From assembly GCA_903907905.1 (NCBI GenBank), contig CAIVPX010000005.1, forward strand, positions 1 to 56,100: a stretch of 56,100 nt of DNA. Reading direction: 5' to 3'. Of the stretch, positions 9,072 to 18,909 are shown one piece after another (position 1 is the stretch's first letter; the number at the start of each line of letters is the position of its first letter). The stretch comes from an uncultured bacterium. GTDB lineage: Bacteria > Pseudomonadota > Gammaproteobacteria > Burkholderiales > Burkholderiaceae_E. The notes under the pieces are model-generated. The model had not been told where the DNA came from and searched no databases. It was given only the letters and a program-made list of their open reading frames with translations. Position numbers and translations under genes: made by a program.

Positions 9072-9130
9072 AGCGGATCGATCTGCCCAAGCAGGGCATC
9101 CGCGGCAACTCGCACATGCTGATGAAGTAA
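9068..9130 (+). pseudogene. 3' remnant of an alpha/beta-hydrolase-like gene
   Basis: The plus frame after an in-frame TAA at 9065 reads VERIDLPKQGIRGNSHMLMK and a stop. The block GIRGNSHMLM is the usual end of a group of alpha/beta hydrolases, where the His is catalytic. Only about 20 codons survive, and family proteins normally run some residues further. The match is short, so the identification is tentative; the break coincides with that of the Bug remnant. Confidence 0.5.
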
Positions 9131-9144
9131 CACCTCAAGCCCGA

Positions 9145-9173
9145 GAGGCGCGCTACGACGCGATGCGGGCCTC
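9145..9173. terminator. Imperfect hairpin between the gene stubs and the outer-membrane gene
   Basis: GAGGCGCGC and GCGGGCCTC pair with one mismatch around an 11-nt loop, ending 5 nt from the stop codon of the minus-strand gene that begins at 10033. It is a candidate terminator for that gene. No T-tract is present. Confidence 0.35.
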
Positions 9174-9178
9174 GGCCC

Positions 9179-10033
9179 TCATCGCCAGATCGTGATCCCC
9201 AGTTCCAGCGCGCGATTGGCGGGCTCATACACCACCCCGTACCCGGGTGCGAGCGCGAGATTTGAGTCGGCGTAGGCCTTGAACCCCATTCGCAAGCTGG
9301 CATCCACGCCCGCGAAGCGCCACGGCGCCTCCAGTTCGACCAGGGCGCCCCGGTTTTGCCGATTGAGCACATCGCCATAGCTTGCGCTGACCTGTGAAAA
9401 ATAGGACGACTGCCGGCCCGTGAGCAACACGCCCGCACGCAGCCGCCAGGGCGCCGCGCGCTCCTCTCGCGCCACCAGCCATTGGGCGCCGAGCCACAGG
9501 GATTGATTGAGCCGCTCGTAACCGGTTAGCCCTTTGCTGGTCTGTCCCCGCAGGTCGGTCCAGTCGGTAGTGAGCGACAGCCCGACCCGGGGGAGCAGGC
9601 CCGTACGCGCGGGCCCCACGAGCAGATGCCATACGCTGGCGACCCGATTGACGCCGTCAAGGGTGCCGCTCGACGCGCTCGTGTAGCGATCGATACCCAC
9701 CGCCACCTCCGCCTCAAGTGAGACCGGCCAGTCGCCAACCTGGAGCGGCGCGGCCGCCCGCAGGCCGAGCATCGGACCGGTCAGACGCATATCGGGTTCG
9801 CGGTAGGTGTGGAGTCCCAGGCTCATGCCCCAGCGAATGGGCCCCGCCAGACCCAAAGCGCCCGCCGCTTGTGACGGCCCAGGCTCATCCTTGCCGGTGT
9901 TCGCCTGCGAACCGGGCGACGGCTGAGCCAGGGCGGCGGGTAGCGGCGCAGCGGTCTGCGCAAAACCGGCCCCGGAGACAGACAGCAGGGCGAACGCCAC
10001 CAAGCGCAGACCCGACACCATGCCAGCAATCAT
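9179..10033 (-). CDS. Predicted outer-membrane beta-barrel-like protein of unknown function
   Basis: The chosen ATG at 10033 gives 284 residues with a Sec signal (MIAGMVSGLRLVAFALLSVSGAGFAQ); an upstream start at 10171 would add 46 basic residues. After a Pro/Ala-rich linker the protein has alternating polar and hydrophobic stretches with many aromatic ends (RWGMSLGLHTYREPDM, WRLRAGVLLTGRQSSYFSQV) and closes with LELGITIWR, an aromatic C-terminal strand like those recognised by the Bam machinery. I do not recognise a specific family; MipA/OmpV-like and lipid A deacylase-like barrels are possibilities. The gene stands alone between the gene-remnant scar and divergent trmB. Confidence 0.6.
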   Translation of the reverse strand: MIAGMVSGLRLVAFALLSVSGAGFAQTAAPLPAALAQPSPGSQANTGKDEPGPSQAAGALGLAGPIRWGMSLGLHTYREPDMRLTGPMLGLRAAAPLQVGDWPVSLEAEVAVGIDRYTSASSGTLDGVNRVASVWHLLVGPARTGLLPRVGLSLTTDWTDLRGQTSKGLTGYERLNQSLWLGAQWLVAREERAAPWRLRAGVLLTGRQSSYFSQVSASYGDVLNRQNRGALVELEAPWRFAGVDASLRMGFKAYADSNLALAPGYGVVYEPANRALELGITIWR

Positions 10034-10320
10034 GTTCACGGCAGAGCCTCGAAAACTTTTCCTCGCATCACGCGCCCCCTTTCCCGACCCACCACGGCCG
10101 CATCGTTCACCGCCTTGTGATTGAGCCCCGATTCTACCCATCCGCTTCGCTGTGCACCCGCGCCGGATCAAGCTTGGCCGGACTTCCGTTCATGGGACAT
10201 TTCCCGCTTTTCGATATGGGTTACAAGCCCTTCGTGGATGCCGCGCCGATCGAGGGTGCCCGGGCAGGCGACTGACAGGCGGGTATCATCCGGGGCCGGC
10301 CCGCCCCCACCCATCCATCG

Positions 10321-11049
10321 ATGAACGACGACCGCGTCCACGCTCATATCCGGAGTTTCTCCGGACGTCGAGGCCATTTCACCTCGGGTCAGCGCAGCGC
10401 CTACGAAAGCCTGCTGCCCCGATACGGCCTGCCCTTTACAAACCAGCCGCTCGACCCCGAGGTCGTTTTCGGACGGCGGGCGCGTCTGGTGCTCGAAATC
10501 GGCTTCGGCATGGGCGAAACCACGACACGCATCGCCCGGGAGCACCCCGATGTCGACTACCTCGGTGTCGAGGTCTACCCTGCCGGCGTGGGGTCCTTGC
10601 TGCGTCAGATCGAAGAGCACGATCTGACCAACGTGCGAATCATTCAGCATGACGCAATCGAGGTACTGCGTGACATGATCGCCCCGGCCAGTCTCGACCG
10701 GGTTCATGTCTTCTTTCCCGACCCATGGCCCAAGGCGCGTCACCACAAGCGCCGACTCATCCGACCGGAAGTCGTCGGTCTGATTGCAAGCCGCCTGGCG
10801 CCTGGAGGCGCCCTGCACTGTGCGACCGACTGGGCGCACTACGCGCTTCAGATGCTGGCGGTGCTGGCGGCCGAGCCCTCCCTTGAGAACATGGCGGGCG
10901 AAGTCAGCGTATCCGATAACATCGACCAGGCCCGCGGTTTTTCGCCCCGCCCCGACGCCCGCCCGCTCACCAAGTTCGAACGCCGAGGCATCGGCCTCGG
11001 CCACGGCGTCTGGGACCTGCTCTTTGTACGTCGACCGGACGGCGCATGA
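10321..11049 (+). CDS. trmB: tRNA (guanine-N7-)-methyltransferase
   Basis: The 242-residue product methylates N7 of G46 in the variable loop of tRNA, using S-adenosylmethionine. It shows the SAM-binding motif [12 protein letters not shown] near residue 57 and the family signature [17 protein letters not shown] near residue 136, which holds the catalytic Asp; the end carries TKFERRG, also conserved. The length is typical. Its stop overlaps the start of the next gene (ATGA), and uppP follows, so the three genes are probably cotranscribed. The 287 nt upstream is a divergent intergenic region with the outer-membrane gene; I see no convincing promoter in it. Confidence 0.95.
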   Translation: MNDDRVHAHIRSFSGRRGHFTSGQRSAYESLLPRYGLPFTNQPLDPEVVFGRRARLVLEIGFGMGETTTRIAREHPDVDYLGVEVYPAGVGSLLRQIEEHDLTNVRIIQHDAIEVLRDMIAPASLDRVHVFFPDPWPKARHHKRRLIRPEVVGLIASRLAPGGALHCATDWAHYALQMLAVLAAEPSLENMAGEVSVSDNIDQARGFSPRPDARPLTKFERRGIGLGHGVWDLLFVRRPDGA

Positions 11050-12242
11050 TGTACCCAGCGAGCCCTCACGCCCCGCACGCCATCGGCGAAGGGCTGAGCA
11101 TCGCCAACCTCATCGGGTCCATCGGCGCGCGCTTCGGTGCGGCCAGTCCGCTCGCGCCATTGGCTTGCGAGCCGGCCACCCATGCCTTGCACCAGAGTCG
11201 ATGCGTCGTGCTGTTGCTGATGGATGGCGTGGGTTGCGCGCAGCTCGAGCGCTTGCCCGCCGGTGCCGCACTCCGGACCTCGCGCCTGACCGACCTGAGC
11301 TCGGTATTTCCCTCAAGTACGGCGCCCGCGATCACAACGCTGGCCAGCGGCCTGCCACCGTCTCAGCACGCGATCACGGGCTGGTACACCTGGTCGCCTG
11401 AACATCAAGCGGTGGCTCGGCCCTTGCCCATGGACCTGAGAGGCGACCACGCGCACGCGCTCGATCCGAATACCTTTCTGGGCTGGCAAGCCCTCAGCGC
11501 CCGCATGAATGTTCCGGTGACGGTGATGCAGCCCGCTGCGATCGCCGACTCGGCATATTCCCGCTTCGCCTGGGCCGGTGCCAGACGCCAGCATTACGTG
11601 CGTCTTCACGACCTGCAGGGGCATCTGCTCGAGGCTGCGCGGCACGGCGCACGCCACGGAGGTTTCATCTATGCCTATTTGCCACAGTTCGACTCGGTTG
11701 CACACGAATTTGGCTGGACCAGTGGGCGTGCCCGGCAGGTACTCGTAGCCTTCGACCGGTTCTTTGAAAGCCTGGCTCAGCAACTGAGCTCGACAGAGGT
11801 GCTGCTGCTTGCGAGCGCCGACCACGGGTTCATCGACGTTCCGTCCGACCAGTTGCTGCAGATCGAAGCGTTTCCAGACGTTGCGCAGCACCTGATGCAC
11901 CCCCTGAGCGGTGAGCCACGGGTGGTGTTTTGCCACGTGAACGAGACGCGCCGCGAGGCCTTCGAAGCGGCCGCACGCGCGCAACTCGGTTTTGCCTTTG
12001 ACCTGTACCCGAGCGACGCACTGCTCAATGCCGGTTGGTTCGGCCCCTGCACGGACACGGGCCGAATCCGTGATCGTATTGGAACGCATTGCTTGGTCGC
12101 GCGCGATCACTACTGCCTGACCCAGACACTGCCCGGCGAAAAACCTGTGTCCTTTATCGGTATGCACGGCGGTATCCGCCCAGAGGAGATGCGCGTGCCC
12201 TTGCTGGCCACCCGATCGGGCCGAATACCTTCATCGCATTGA
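11046..12242 (+). CDS. Alkaline-phosphatase-superfamily hydrolase (type I phosphodiesterase/nucleotide pyrophosphatase)
   Basis: The 398-residue protein has the metal-site elements of the superfamily: LLLMDGVG near residue 57 (first metal Asp), [18 protein letters not shown] near residue 90 with the nucleophilic Thr or Ser, [13 protein letters not shown] near 217 (Asp and His ligands) and ASADHGFID near 258 (Asp-His pair). It should hydrolyse a phosphodiester, pyrophosphate or phosphomonoester with two zinc ions. No signal peptide is evident, so it is likely cytoplasmic. The start overlaps the trmB stop by 4 nt. The substrate is unknown. Confidence 0.82.
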   Translation: MMYPASPHAPHAIGEGLSIANLIGSIGARFGAASPLAPLACEPATHALHQSRCVVLLLMDGVGCAQLERLPAGAALRTSRLTDLSSVFPSSTAPAITTLASGLPPSQHAITGWYTWSPEHQAVARPLPMDLRGDHAHALDPNTFLGWQALSARMNVPVTVMQPAAIADSAYSRFAWAGARRQHYVRLHDLQGHLLEAARHGARHGGFIYAYLPQFDSVAHEFGWTSGRARQVLVAFDRFFESLAQQLSSTEVLLLASADHGFIDVPSDQLLQIEAFPDVAQHLMHPLSGEPRVVFCHVNETRREAFEAAARAQLGFAFDLYPSDALLNAGWFGPCTDTGRIRDRIGTHCLVARDHYCLTQTLPGEKPVSFIGMHGGIRPEEMRVPLLATRSGRIPSSH

Positions 12243-12269
12243 TCCGCCCACGCCACTCACGGAGCCAGC

Positions 12270-13118
12270 ATGCTTGAGCTTCTGATCGGACTGCCCCTGT
12301 TGCTCAAGGCCCTCATCCTCGGTTTGGTTGAGGGACTGACCGAGTTCCTCCCAATTTCGAGCACCGGCCATCTGATTCTGGCCGCGAGCCTGCTGGGCTT
12401 CACAGGCGAAAAGGCCAAGCTATTCAATGTGGCCATTCAGACCGGGGCAATGATCGCAGTCATGGTGTACTTCCGGCGACGGATCATCTCCACCATGACG
12501 GGTATTACCCGGGAGCGCCGGGCGCAGCGCTTTGCCGTCAATGTGCTGATCGCCTTCCTGCCCGCTGCGGCTCTTGGCCTGGCCTTCGGTCGCAGCATCA
12601 AGGCACATCTGTTTGCGCCGGTACCTGTGGCGCTAGCCTTCATCGTGGGCGGGGTCATCATCCTGGGGGCCGAAGCCCAGGCTGCGCGAGCGGCCCGCCC
12701 GCCGCGTGTCAACGACATCGATTCACTCAGCCACTTTGATGCGCTCAAGCTGGGCTTGGCCCAAGCGGTCGCGCTCATCCCGGGTACGAGCCGCTCGGGC
12801 GCCACCATCATCGGCGGCATGCTGTTCGGACTGTCGCGCCGAACGGCCACCGAATTTTCTTTTTTCCTGGCTATTCCCACACTGATCGGCGCCGGCGTCT
12901 ATGACGGCTGGAAGCATCGCTCATTGATCGACCTGAGTGATCTGCCGCTCTTTGCGGTAGGCCTCGGCGTCGCCTTTCTGAGCGCGCTCGCGTGCGTACA
13001 CTGGCTGATGCGCTTTGTGGCCACACACAGTTTCGTGGCCTTCGCCTGGTACCGGATTGCCTTCGGGCTGCTGGTGCTGGTGACGAGTTGGGCAGGCTGG
13101 GTCAACTGGACTGACTGA
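12270..13118 (+). CDS. uppP: Undecaprenyl-diphosphatase
   Basis: The 282-residue polytopic protein removes a phosphate from undecaprenyl diphosphate, regenerating the lipid carrier for peptidoglycan and O-antigen synthesis; this BacA-type enzyme also confers bacitracin tolerance. The two signature motifs are present: [15 protein letters not shown] at residues 21-35 and [14 protein letters not shown] near 171, the latter with the conserved Arg and Ser. About eight membrane segments are predicted and the length is typical. GGAG lies 5-6 nt before the ATG. It follows the phosphodiesterase by 27 nt and is probably in the trmB operon. Confidence 0.95.
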   Translation: MLELLIGLPLLLKALILGLVEGLTEFLPISSTGHLILAASLLGFTGEKAKLFNVAIQTGAMIAVMVYFRRRIISTMTGITRERRAQRFAVNVLIAFLPAAALGLAFGRSIKAHLFAPVPVALAFIVGGVIILGAEAQAARAARPPRVNDIDSLSHFDALKLGLAQAVALIPGTSRSGATIIGGMLFGLSRRTATEFSFFLAIPTLIGAGVYDGWKHRSLIDLSDLPLFAVGLGVAFLSALACVHWLMRFVATHSFVAFAWYRIAFGLLVLVTSWAGWVNWTD

Positions 13119-13192
13119 CCCGCGGCCCGACCCGCTGTGCACCGGTTGACCCATGCGCGGTCCCGCGCGAAGGCAGCGTGCCGTCGACCGCT

Positions 13193-13648
13193 TTACCAAC
13201 CGTGGTGGTGATGGTGGCCGCGCCCCCCGTGCCCGTGCCCGTGCGGCCGCACGATAACAATCCGCGTAGGCGCGTAGTAAACCGGCGGGGGCGGGGCATA
13301 CACCGCCGCAGGCGGGTAGTAGCCGTAGACGGGGGGCGGAGACAGCACCACCCTGGGTGCGACGTACGCCGGCGCGCCGTAGTAGCCCGCGGCATGCACC
13401 GGAACCCCGTAGGCCGGCCCCCCGACTGGCACCCCATAGTCGCCCCGGCCGGCGCTGGCCGCGCCCGCCGCAGCACCGAACACGCCCCCCACGATGGCCC
13501 CGTCGCGCCCACCGAAGGCCTGGCCGAGCAGCGCGCCCGCCCCCGCTCCGAACAGCGCGCCGACCACTGCATCGTTGGCACTGGCGACGACGGGCACCGC
13601 GGAACAGGTGAGGGCAAGTGCGAGGCTAAGGAAACGGATCGTGCGCAT
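13193..13648 (-). CDS. Secreted glycine-zipper protein with a proline/tyrosine-rich and histidine-rich tail
   Basis: The 151-residue protein has a Sec signal ending near ASAND (residues 1-25), a glycine-zipper segment at about 27-68 (repeats of GALFGAGAGALLGQAFGG type), a Pro/Tyr/Val-rich linker (PPPVYGYYPP, APPPPVYYAP), and a C-terminus rich in His and Gly ending in HHHHHGW. Glycine zippers of this kind insert into or associate with the outer membrane in many small proteobacterial proteins; the His tail could bind a transition metal. There is no lipobox Cys at the cleavage site. It diverges from the TetR-RND operon across a 232-nt region with a TetR-type operator, so shared control is possible. 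Function unknown. Confidence 0.7.
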   Translation of the reverse strand: MRTIRFLSLALALTCSAVPVVASANDAVVGALFGAGAGALLGQAFGGRDGAIVGGVFGAAAGAASAGRGDYGVPVGGPAYGVPVHAAGYYGAPAYVAPRVVLSPPPVYGYYPPAAVYAPPPPVYYAPTRIVIVRPHGHGHGGRGHHHHHGW

Positions 13649-13761
13649 GTTGAGGCTCCTGGGAAAGCATGAAAGTGACGCTGAAACTCACTTTAAGCAT
13701 CCGGATTACCCGCCCCAAGGCCCAAACTGCAAGAAAGGTAAACAAACGTGTAAGATTAGTG

Positions 13762-13775
13762 ACTGACCAGTCAGT
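13762..13775. promoter_or_regulatory. Perfect inverted repeat, probable TetR-family operator
   Basis: ACTGAC-CA-GTCAGT is a perfect 6-2-6 palindrome lying 106 nt before the tetR start and 114 nt before the divergent His-rich gene. AcrR/TetR-family repressors that control RND pumps commonly bind such TGAC/GTCA palindromes. A possible -10 element (TAAGAT, 13751-13756, plus strand) lies 5 nt away, so binding should block transcription of the efflux operon and perhaps of both genes. Confidence 0.65.
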
Positions 13776-13880
13776 AAGAAAGACCCCCCGGCAGGCTAGG
13801 CCGACAGCAGCCCCTACGGGAATCCAGCTTCCATCGATTCAGGCGCCGCAACGCGCGGTCCCGGCACTTTCCACGCAAAC

Positions 13881-14546
13881 ATGCCTCCCCTCAACGCCGA
13901 AGCCGCCCTGCCTGCGCCGCGCCGCGAACGCCGCAAGGACAGTCGCCCGGGAGAATTGCTGGATGCCGCACTCGACTGCTTCGTCGAACGGGGGTACGCG
14001 GCCTGCCGGCTCGATGACGTCGCCAGGCGCGCGGGTGTCAGCAAGGGCACGCTCTACCTCTACTACCCGAGCAAGGATGAACTGTTCAAGGCGGTGGTAC
14101 GCCGCAGCATCGTTCCATTGCTCGATGAATTCAGGCGCGATCTTGAGACGTCCCGCGCCGCCAGCCAGGACGTGCTCGCGCATTTCTTCAGAGGCTGGTG
14201 GAGCCGTATCGGCGAAACCAGACTCGCCGGCATCGCTAAACTGGTCATCGGCGAGGCCGGCAATTTTCCAGACCTCGCCCGATTTTTCCAGGAAGAAGTG
14301 ACCGAGCCCAACATGCGATTGCTGTCGACCATCCTGAATCGCGGCATCGAACGCGGCGAGTTCCGGGCCATCGACACAGAGGTGGCCGTGCATCTCTGGA
14401 TGTCCCCCCTTATTCTCAAGGCGATCTGGACTCACTCGATCCTGCCCTGCTGTCCCGAACTCGAGGCGATCCCTGCAGAGCGCTTTCTTCGCACCCATGT
14501 CCAGATGATCCTGAGCGTACTCAAGACCGAGGCCGCACCCCGATGA
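13881..14546 (+). CDS. TetR/AcrR-family transcriptional repressor
   Basis: The 221-residue protein has an N-terminal TetR helix-turn-helix (about residues 23-70) with the usual RRAGVSKGTLYLYYPSKDELF recognition segment, and a variable helical C-terminal domain for ligand binding. It is the first gene of an operon with a membrane-fusion protein and an RND pump, and overlaps the next gene by 4 nt (ATGA), so it most likely represses its own operon through the palindrome at 13762. The inducer is unknown, probably a hydrophobic or amphiphilic compound exported by the pump. Confidence 0.88.
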   Translation: MPPLNAEAALPAPRRERRKDSRPGELLDAALDCFVERGYAACRLDDVARRAGVSKGTLYLYYPSKDELFKAVVRRSIVPLLDEFRRDLETSRAASQDVLAHFFRGWWSRIGETRLAGIAKLVIGEAGNFPDLARFFQEEVTEPNMRLLSTILNRGIERGEFRAIDTEVAVHLWMSPLILKAIWTHSILPCCPELEAIPAERFLRTHVQMILSVLKTEAAPR

Positions 14547-15706
14547 ATCGCATCCCAAAGTTTTTCGTCATCCTCATCGTCCTGGGCGCTGCGCTCGCCG
14601 CGGCCCTCTGGTGGATGAAGCCCGCTCAGCCGCCCGCACCTCAGGCCTCCGACCTGCGCCCGAGCGGACCGGCGGCCAGCGTGCAGCGGGCCATCGAACT
14701 CACTCAGGGCGAAGTCACCACCGTTTCGCCCACCCGTATCGCCCGGTCGGTCCCGATCACGGGCACCCTCAACGCCGTGGAACAGACCGTAGTCAAGTCT
14801 CGCGTGTCCGGAGACATCCGCGACATCCGTGTGCGCGAGGGCATGAGCGTACGAGCCGGCGAACTGGTTGCCACCATCGACCCGCTCGAATTCGAGCTTA
14901 AGGTAAGCGAACGCGAGGCCCTGCTGCGCTCGGCCGAGGCCCAGCTCGAGCAAGCGCGGCGCACGCTGCTCAACAACCAGGCGCTGCTCGAAAAAAACTT
15001 CATCTCGCAAAACGCCTTCGACAATGCGCGCTGGAGCGTCGACATCGCCATGGCCGCCCGCGACAGTGCGCTCTCACAGCTTGCACAGGCGCGCAAGTCG
15101 CTGGCCGACACCCGGGTGCTCGCACCCATGGCGGGCGTGGTCGCGCAACGCTTCGTGCAGCCCGGTGAGAAAGTGTCACCCGACAACCGGATCATTTCGA
15201 TCGTCGATCTGTCCCGGATGGAGATCGAGTGCCCGGTGCCAGCTGGCGATGTGGGGTCCATCCGCATCGGTCAGCCCATTACCCTGCACATTGAGGGCGT
15301 GGAGGCCGCGCAGACCGGCACGGTTCTTCGGATCAGTCCGTCGGCGCAGGCGGGCACGCGCTCGATCACGGTCTTCATCGGCCTCGGCAGCCGCGACGGT
15401 AAACTGCGAGCGGGCTTGTTTGCCCAGGGATCACTCACGCTGGAACAGCGCGACGGCGTGCTGGCTGTGCCCGCCGCGTCAATCAGGGATCAGGCCGGTC
15501 GCCGGTTCGTCTACGCAATCGAGGCCGGACACATCGTCGAGCGTGAGATCAAATCGGGACTGCTCGACGAAGCTGCCCGGGCGCCCAATGGCGCCGCCGG
15601 CATGATCGAGATCACTGCTGGCCTCAAGTCGGGTGACCGCATCGTGGCCGTCAACCTGGGGGCGCTGCGGCCGGGGGCTGCAGTCAATTTCACAACCCCT
15701 CGCTGA
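14543..15706 (+). CDS. RND efflux periplasmic adaptor (membrane-fusion protein)
   Basis: The 387-residue protein has one N-terminal membrane anchor (about residues 6-24) and no lipobox. It then shows the adaptor layout: a first barrel/lipoyl half with GTLNAVEQTVVKSRVSGDI near 74, an alpha-helical hairpin (about 110-185, KVSEREALLRSAEAQLEQARR and following), the second lipoyl half with TRVLAPMAGVVAQRFVQPGEKV near 190, and beta-barrel and membrane-proximal domains. It bridges the RND pump to an outer-membrane channel. Translation is coupled to tetR by a 4-nt overlap; the pump gene follows after 17 nt. Confidence 0.9.
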   Translation: MNRIPKFFVILIVLGAALAAALWWMKPAQPPAPQASDLRPSGPAASVQRAIELTQGEVTTVSPTRIARSVPITGTLNAVEQTVVKSRVSGDIRDIRVREGMSVRAGELVATIDPLEFELKVSEREALLRSAEAQLEQARRTLLNNQALLEKNFISQNAFDNARWSVDIAMAARDSALSQLAQARKSLADTRVLAPMAGVVAQRFVQPGEKVSPDNRIISIVDLSRMEIECPVPAGDVGSIRIGQPITLHIEGVEAAQTGTVLRISPSAQAGTRSITVFIGLGSRDGKLRAGLFAQGSLTLEQRDGVLAVPAASIRDQAGRRFVYAIEAGHIVEREIKSGLLDEAARAPNGAAGMIEITAGLKSGDRIVAVNLGALRPGAAVNFTTPR

Positions 15707-15723
15707 ATCGGGACCAGGCTGCC

Positions 15724-18700
15724 ATGTGGCTCACGCGCGTCTCGATCAACCATCCGGTCTTTGCGACCATGATGATGCTGGCCTTCGTCGTATTGGGCCT
15801 CTTCTCCTACAAGCGCCTTTCGGTAGATCAGTTCCCCGACATCCAATTGCCTGTGGTGATCATCAGCACCGAGTATCCGGGCGCCTCGCCCGAGGTGGTC
15901 GAGGTCGATGTCACGCGCAAGATCGAGGAGCAGGTGAACACCATCAGCGGCGTGAGCGAACTGTCCTCGCGGTCCTATGAGGGTTCGTCGGTCGTCATCA
16001 TTCGCTTTGACCTGTCGATCGATCCTGCCCAAGCGGCTCAGGACGTGCGCGAGAAGGTGGCGCTCGTGCGCCCGAGCTTTCGGCCCGAGATCAAGGAGTC
16101 GCTGGTCACCCGAGTCAACCCCGAGGACAACCCCATCGTCTCGATTGCCGTCCAGTCGGAGACCCGTAGCGCGCGCGAACTGACCACTCTTGCCGAGCAG
16201 ACCATCAAGCGTCGCATCGAGAACGTACGCGGGGTCGGTCGCGTCACGCTGGTAGGCGGGCAGCGTCGGGAGGTACTCATCAACCTTCGCCCCGCCGACA
16301 TGGAAGCGCTCAAGGTGGGCGTGGACCAGGTGCTCGCGGCGGTTCGTGGCGAAAACCAGGAATTGCCTGCTGGCACCCTGATCGGACGAGACCGCGAGCA
16401 AGTGGTGCAGATCCGCGCACGCATGCAATCGGTGAGTGAATTCGAACGCATCATCGTCGCCCGCCGCGGCAACCAGCTCATCCGGCTATCCCAGGTCGCC
16501 GAGGTGGTCGACGGCCAGCAGGAGCAGGAGAGCCTCGCGCTGGTTAATGGCAAGCCAGCTGTATCGATCGATATCGTGAAGGCGCAGGGCGAGAACACGA
16601 TTGCGGTCGTCGACGGCGTCAAGCGAATGATCGCCGAGCTCGGCACCCAGTTACCCGCGGAGGTCAAGCTGGTCGTCGTGCGCGACGCCTCGACCTCGAT
16701 CCGGAACTCGGTCGCGAGCGTTCAGCGCAATATCATCGAAGGGGCGGTTCTCACCGTCCTGATCGTGTTTCTGTTCCTGTCGTCCTGGCGCTCCACGGTC
16801 ATCACCGGCCTCACCCTGCCGATTTCGCTGATCGGCACCTTCCTGGTCATGTATGCGATGGGCTTCACGATCAACCTCGTGACCTTGCTCGCGCTCTCGA
16901 TCTGCGTGGGCCTGCTGATCGATGACGCCATCGTGGTCCGGGAAAACATCGTGCGGCATCAGGCGCTGGGCGAAGACCATCGAAGCGCCGCGCTCAAGGG
17001 CACGGCCGAGATCGGCCTGGCAGTCACGGCCACGACGCTCACCATCGTCGCGGTCTTCCTGCCCATCGGATTTATGGGCGGCATCATCGGGCGCTTCTTC
17101 AAGGAATTCGGCATCACCGTGGCGTTTGCGGTGCTGTTGTCCATGTTCGTGTCCTTCACGCTCGACCCGATGCTCTCGGCGGTCTGGCGCGACCCGGATG
17201 CGCATGGCCCCCGGGGACGTGGACCAGTGGCCTGGCTGCTGCGCGGCTTCCAGAGACTGATGAGCGCCCTCGAATCAGGCTATGTGGCCCTGCTGCGCTG
17301 GGGTCTGAAGCGGCGCGCCCTCACCATGATGCTGGCGCTAGCGGCCTTCTTCGGTGCCTTTCCACTCGCCGGCATGGTCGGCAAGGAGTTCATGCCGCAA
17401 GCCGACAACAACGAGTTCTATGTTCAGTTCTACACACCTGCGGGCTCACCCATCGGCTTCACCGAACAACGTCTCAAGCTGGTGGAGTCCGCCTTGCGGG
17501 AGTTCGAGGGGGTCACCCTGACCTACGGAACGATCAACACTGGCGTTGCTCTGGGGCGCAACTACGCGAGCGTCTTCGCCCGTCTGGTCGATCGTGCGCA
17601 AAGGCCGCTCTCGGTGCAGCAGATGAGAGCTCCGGTGCGGGAGCGGCTTGCCCGCATCCCGGGGATCACCCTGATCGATCTGGGCAATCTCAACACGGTG
17701 GGTTCGGGCAAACCCATTCAGGTGAGTGTGCAGGGGCAGGACACCGCAGAGCTTGAGCGGATCGGGCAGCAGGTGCAGGCCGCCATCCGGGCGGTCAACA
17801 CGGGCCTGGGTCGCGAGGCCATCGTCGAGGTCGATACCAGCTCGAAACCGGCCAAGCCCACCGTGTCGGTCGACATCGATCGCGCGCTCGCCTCCGATCT
17901 GGGTATCAGCGTGGCGCGGCTCGCCGCCGCGGTCCGACCCTTGATCGCGGGCGAAGCCGCCACCACCTGGCGCGCACCGGACGATGAAAATTATGACGTG
18001 CGGGTGCGGCTCCCTGCTGCCGGTCGCAGTTCGATTGGAGACCTCGAGCGAGTGAGCCTCACGTCGACGCAACTCGATGCAGCGGGCAACGCAAGAATGG
18101 TCCCGATCCGACAGATCGCCGAATTCAAACCCGGCTTCGGGCCCACTCAGATCAATCGCAAGGCGCTGGCGCGAGAAGTGCTGGTCTCGGCCAACACCGA
18201 CGGTATCGCAGCCGGGACGGCGGGCAGCCTGCTGCAGACCCATCTCGACCGGATTGATCTGCCGCCGGGTTACCGTCTGGCCATCGGCGGCGGCAACAAG
18301 GACATGTCCGAGTCCTTCGGGTTCGCGGCGCAGGCGCTGGTGCTGGCGATCGTGTTCATCTACATGATCCTCGCCTCGCAGTTCGGCAGCTTCATTCAGC
18401 CGCTGTCGATCATGGCCTCCCTGCCGCTATCACTCATCGGGGTGATCGGGGCGCTGCTGCTCTGGCGGTCCACGCTCAACATCTTCTCGATGATCGGCTT
18501 CATCATGCTGATGGGACTGGTCACCAAGAACGCGATCCTGCTGGTGGACTTCGCCAACCAGGCCCGACGCAACGGCATCGATCGGTCGCGGGCACTGCTC
18601 GACGCCGCCGAGATCCGGCTGCGACCCATCCTCATGACAACGCTCGCCATGGTCTTTGGCATGCTGCCTCTGGCGGTGGGACTGGGCGAGGGGTCGGAGC

Positions 18701-18870
18701 AACGCGCGCCGCTGGCCCACGCGGTGATTGGGGGCGTCGTCGCCTCAACCCTGCTCACACTGCTGGTGGTTCCCGTGCTGTACTCACTGCTCGACGATGC
18801 AGCCGCCCTCGCCGGCCGGCTGCGCGGGCGCCGCCCCGGCCCGCCCTCGGCACCCCCAGCATCGCATTGA
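15724..18870 (+). CDS. RND-family multidrug efflux permease (HAE1 type)
   Basis: The 1,048-residue protein is a proton-driven inner-membrane exporter of the AcrB/MexB/MdtB class, working as a trimer with the adaptor and a TolC channel. The N-terminus [21 protein letters not shown] and early [10 protein letters not shown] are typical. Transmembrane helix 4 holds the paired proton-relay residues Asp400-Asp401 ([10 protein letters not shown]). Two large periplasmic loops (about 35-335 and 550-870) separate two six-helix bundles. The spectrum of substrates is not predictable from sequence. No outer-membrane gene is in the operon itself; tolC lies 760 nt downstream after pcm. Confidence 0.93.
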   Translation: MWLTRVSINHPVFATMMMLAFVVLGLFSYKRLSVDQFPDIQLPVVIISTEYPGASPEVVEVDVTRKIEEQVNTISGVSELSSRSYEGSSVVIIRFDLSIDPAQAAQDVREKVALVRPSFRPEIKESLVTRVNPEDNPIVSIAVQSETRSARELTTLAEQTIKRRIENVRGVGRVTLVGGQRREVLINLRPADMEALKVGVDQVLAAVRGENQELPAGTLIGRDREQVVQIRARMQSVSEFERIIVARRGNQLIRLSQVAEVVDGQQEQESLALVNGKPAVSIDIVKAQGENTIAVVDGVKRMIAELGTQLPAEVKLVVVRDASTSIRNSVASVQRNIIEGAVLTVLIVFLFLSSWRSTVITGLTLPISLIGTFLVMYAMGFTINLVTLLALSICVGLLIDDAIVVRENIVRHQALGEDHRSAALKGTAEIGLAVTATTLTIVAVFLPIGFMGGIIGRFFKEFGITVAFAVLLSMFVSFTLDPMLSAVWRDPDAHGPRGRGPVAWLLRGFQRLMSALESGYVALLRWGLKRRALTMMLALAAFFGAFPLAGMVGKEFMPQADNNEFYVQFYTPAGSPIGFTEQRLKLVESALREFEGVTLTYGTINTGVALGRNYASVFARLVDRAQRPLSVQQMRAPVRERLARIPGITLIDLGNLNTVGSGKPIQVSVQGQDTAELERIGQQVQAAIRAVNTGLGREAIVEVDTSSKPAKPTVSVDIDRALASDLGISVARLAAAVRPLIAGEAATTWRAPDDENYDVRVRLPAAGRSSIGDLERVSLTSTQLDAAGNARMVPIRQIAEFKPGFGPTQINRKALAREVLVSANTDGIAAGTAGSLLQTHLDRIDLPPGYRLAIGGGNKDMSESFGFAAQALVLAIVFIYMILASQFGSFIQPLSIMASLPLSLIGVIGALLLWRSTLNIFSMIGFIMLMGLVTKNAILLVDFANQARRNGIDRSRALLDAAEIRLRPILMTTLAMVFGMLPLAVGLGEGSEQRAPLAHAVIGGVVASTLLTLLVVPVLYSLLDDAAALAGRLRGRRPGPPSAPPASH

Positions 18871-18876
18871 TACACT
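18868..18876 (+). promoter_or_regulatory. Possible extended -10 element upstream of pcm
   Basis: TGATACACT overlaps the RND stop codon and is followed 33 nt later by the pcm start. It resembles an extended -10 (TGnTACACT). No good -35 match was found, so the promoter is tentative. The same nonamer occurs upstream of sucC. Confidence 0.35.
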
Positions 18877-18909
18877 TGAGGTTTTCGCCCCCCTTTTCAG
18901 GTCATGGTC

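Noticed and set aside
13155-13168. Terminator between uppP and the His-rich gene
   Set aside because: The only stem is GCGCG/CGCGC with a 4-nt loop and no T-tract; too short to call.
14543-14901. Alternative frames inside the adaptor gene
   Set aside because: Only the 387-residue frame shows the adaptor motifs.
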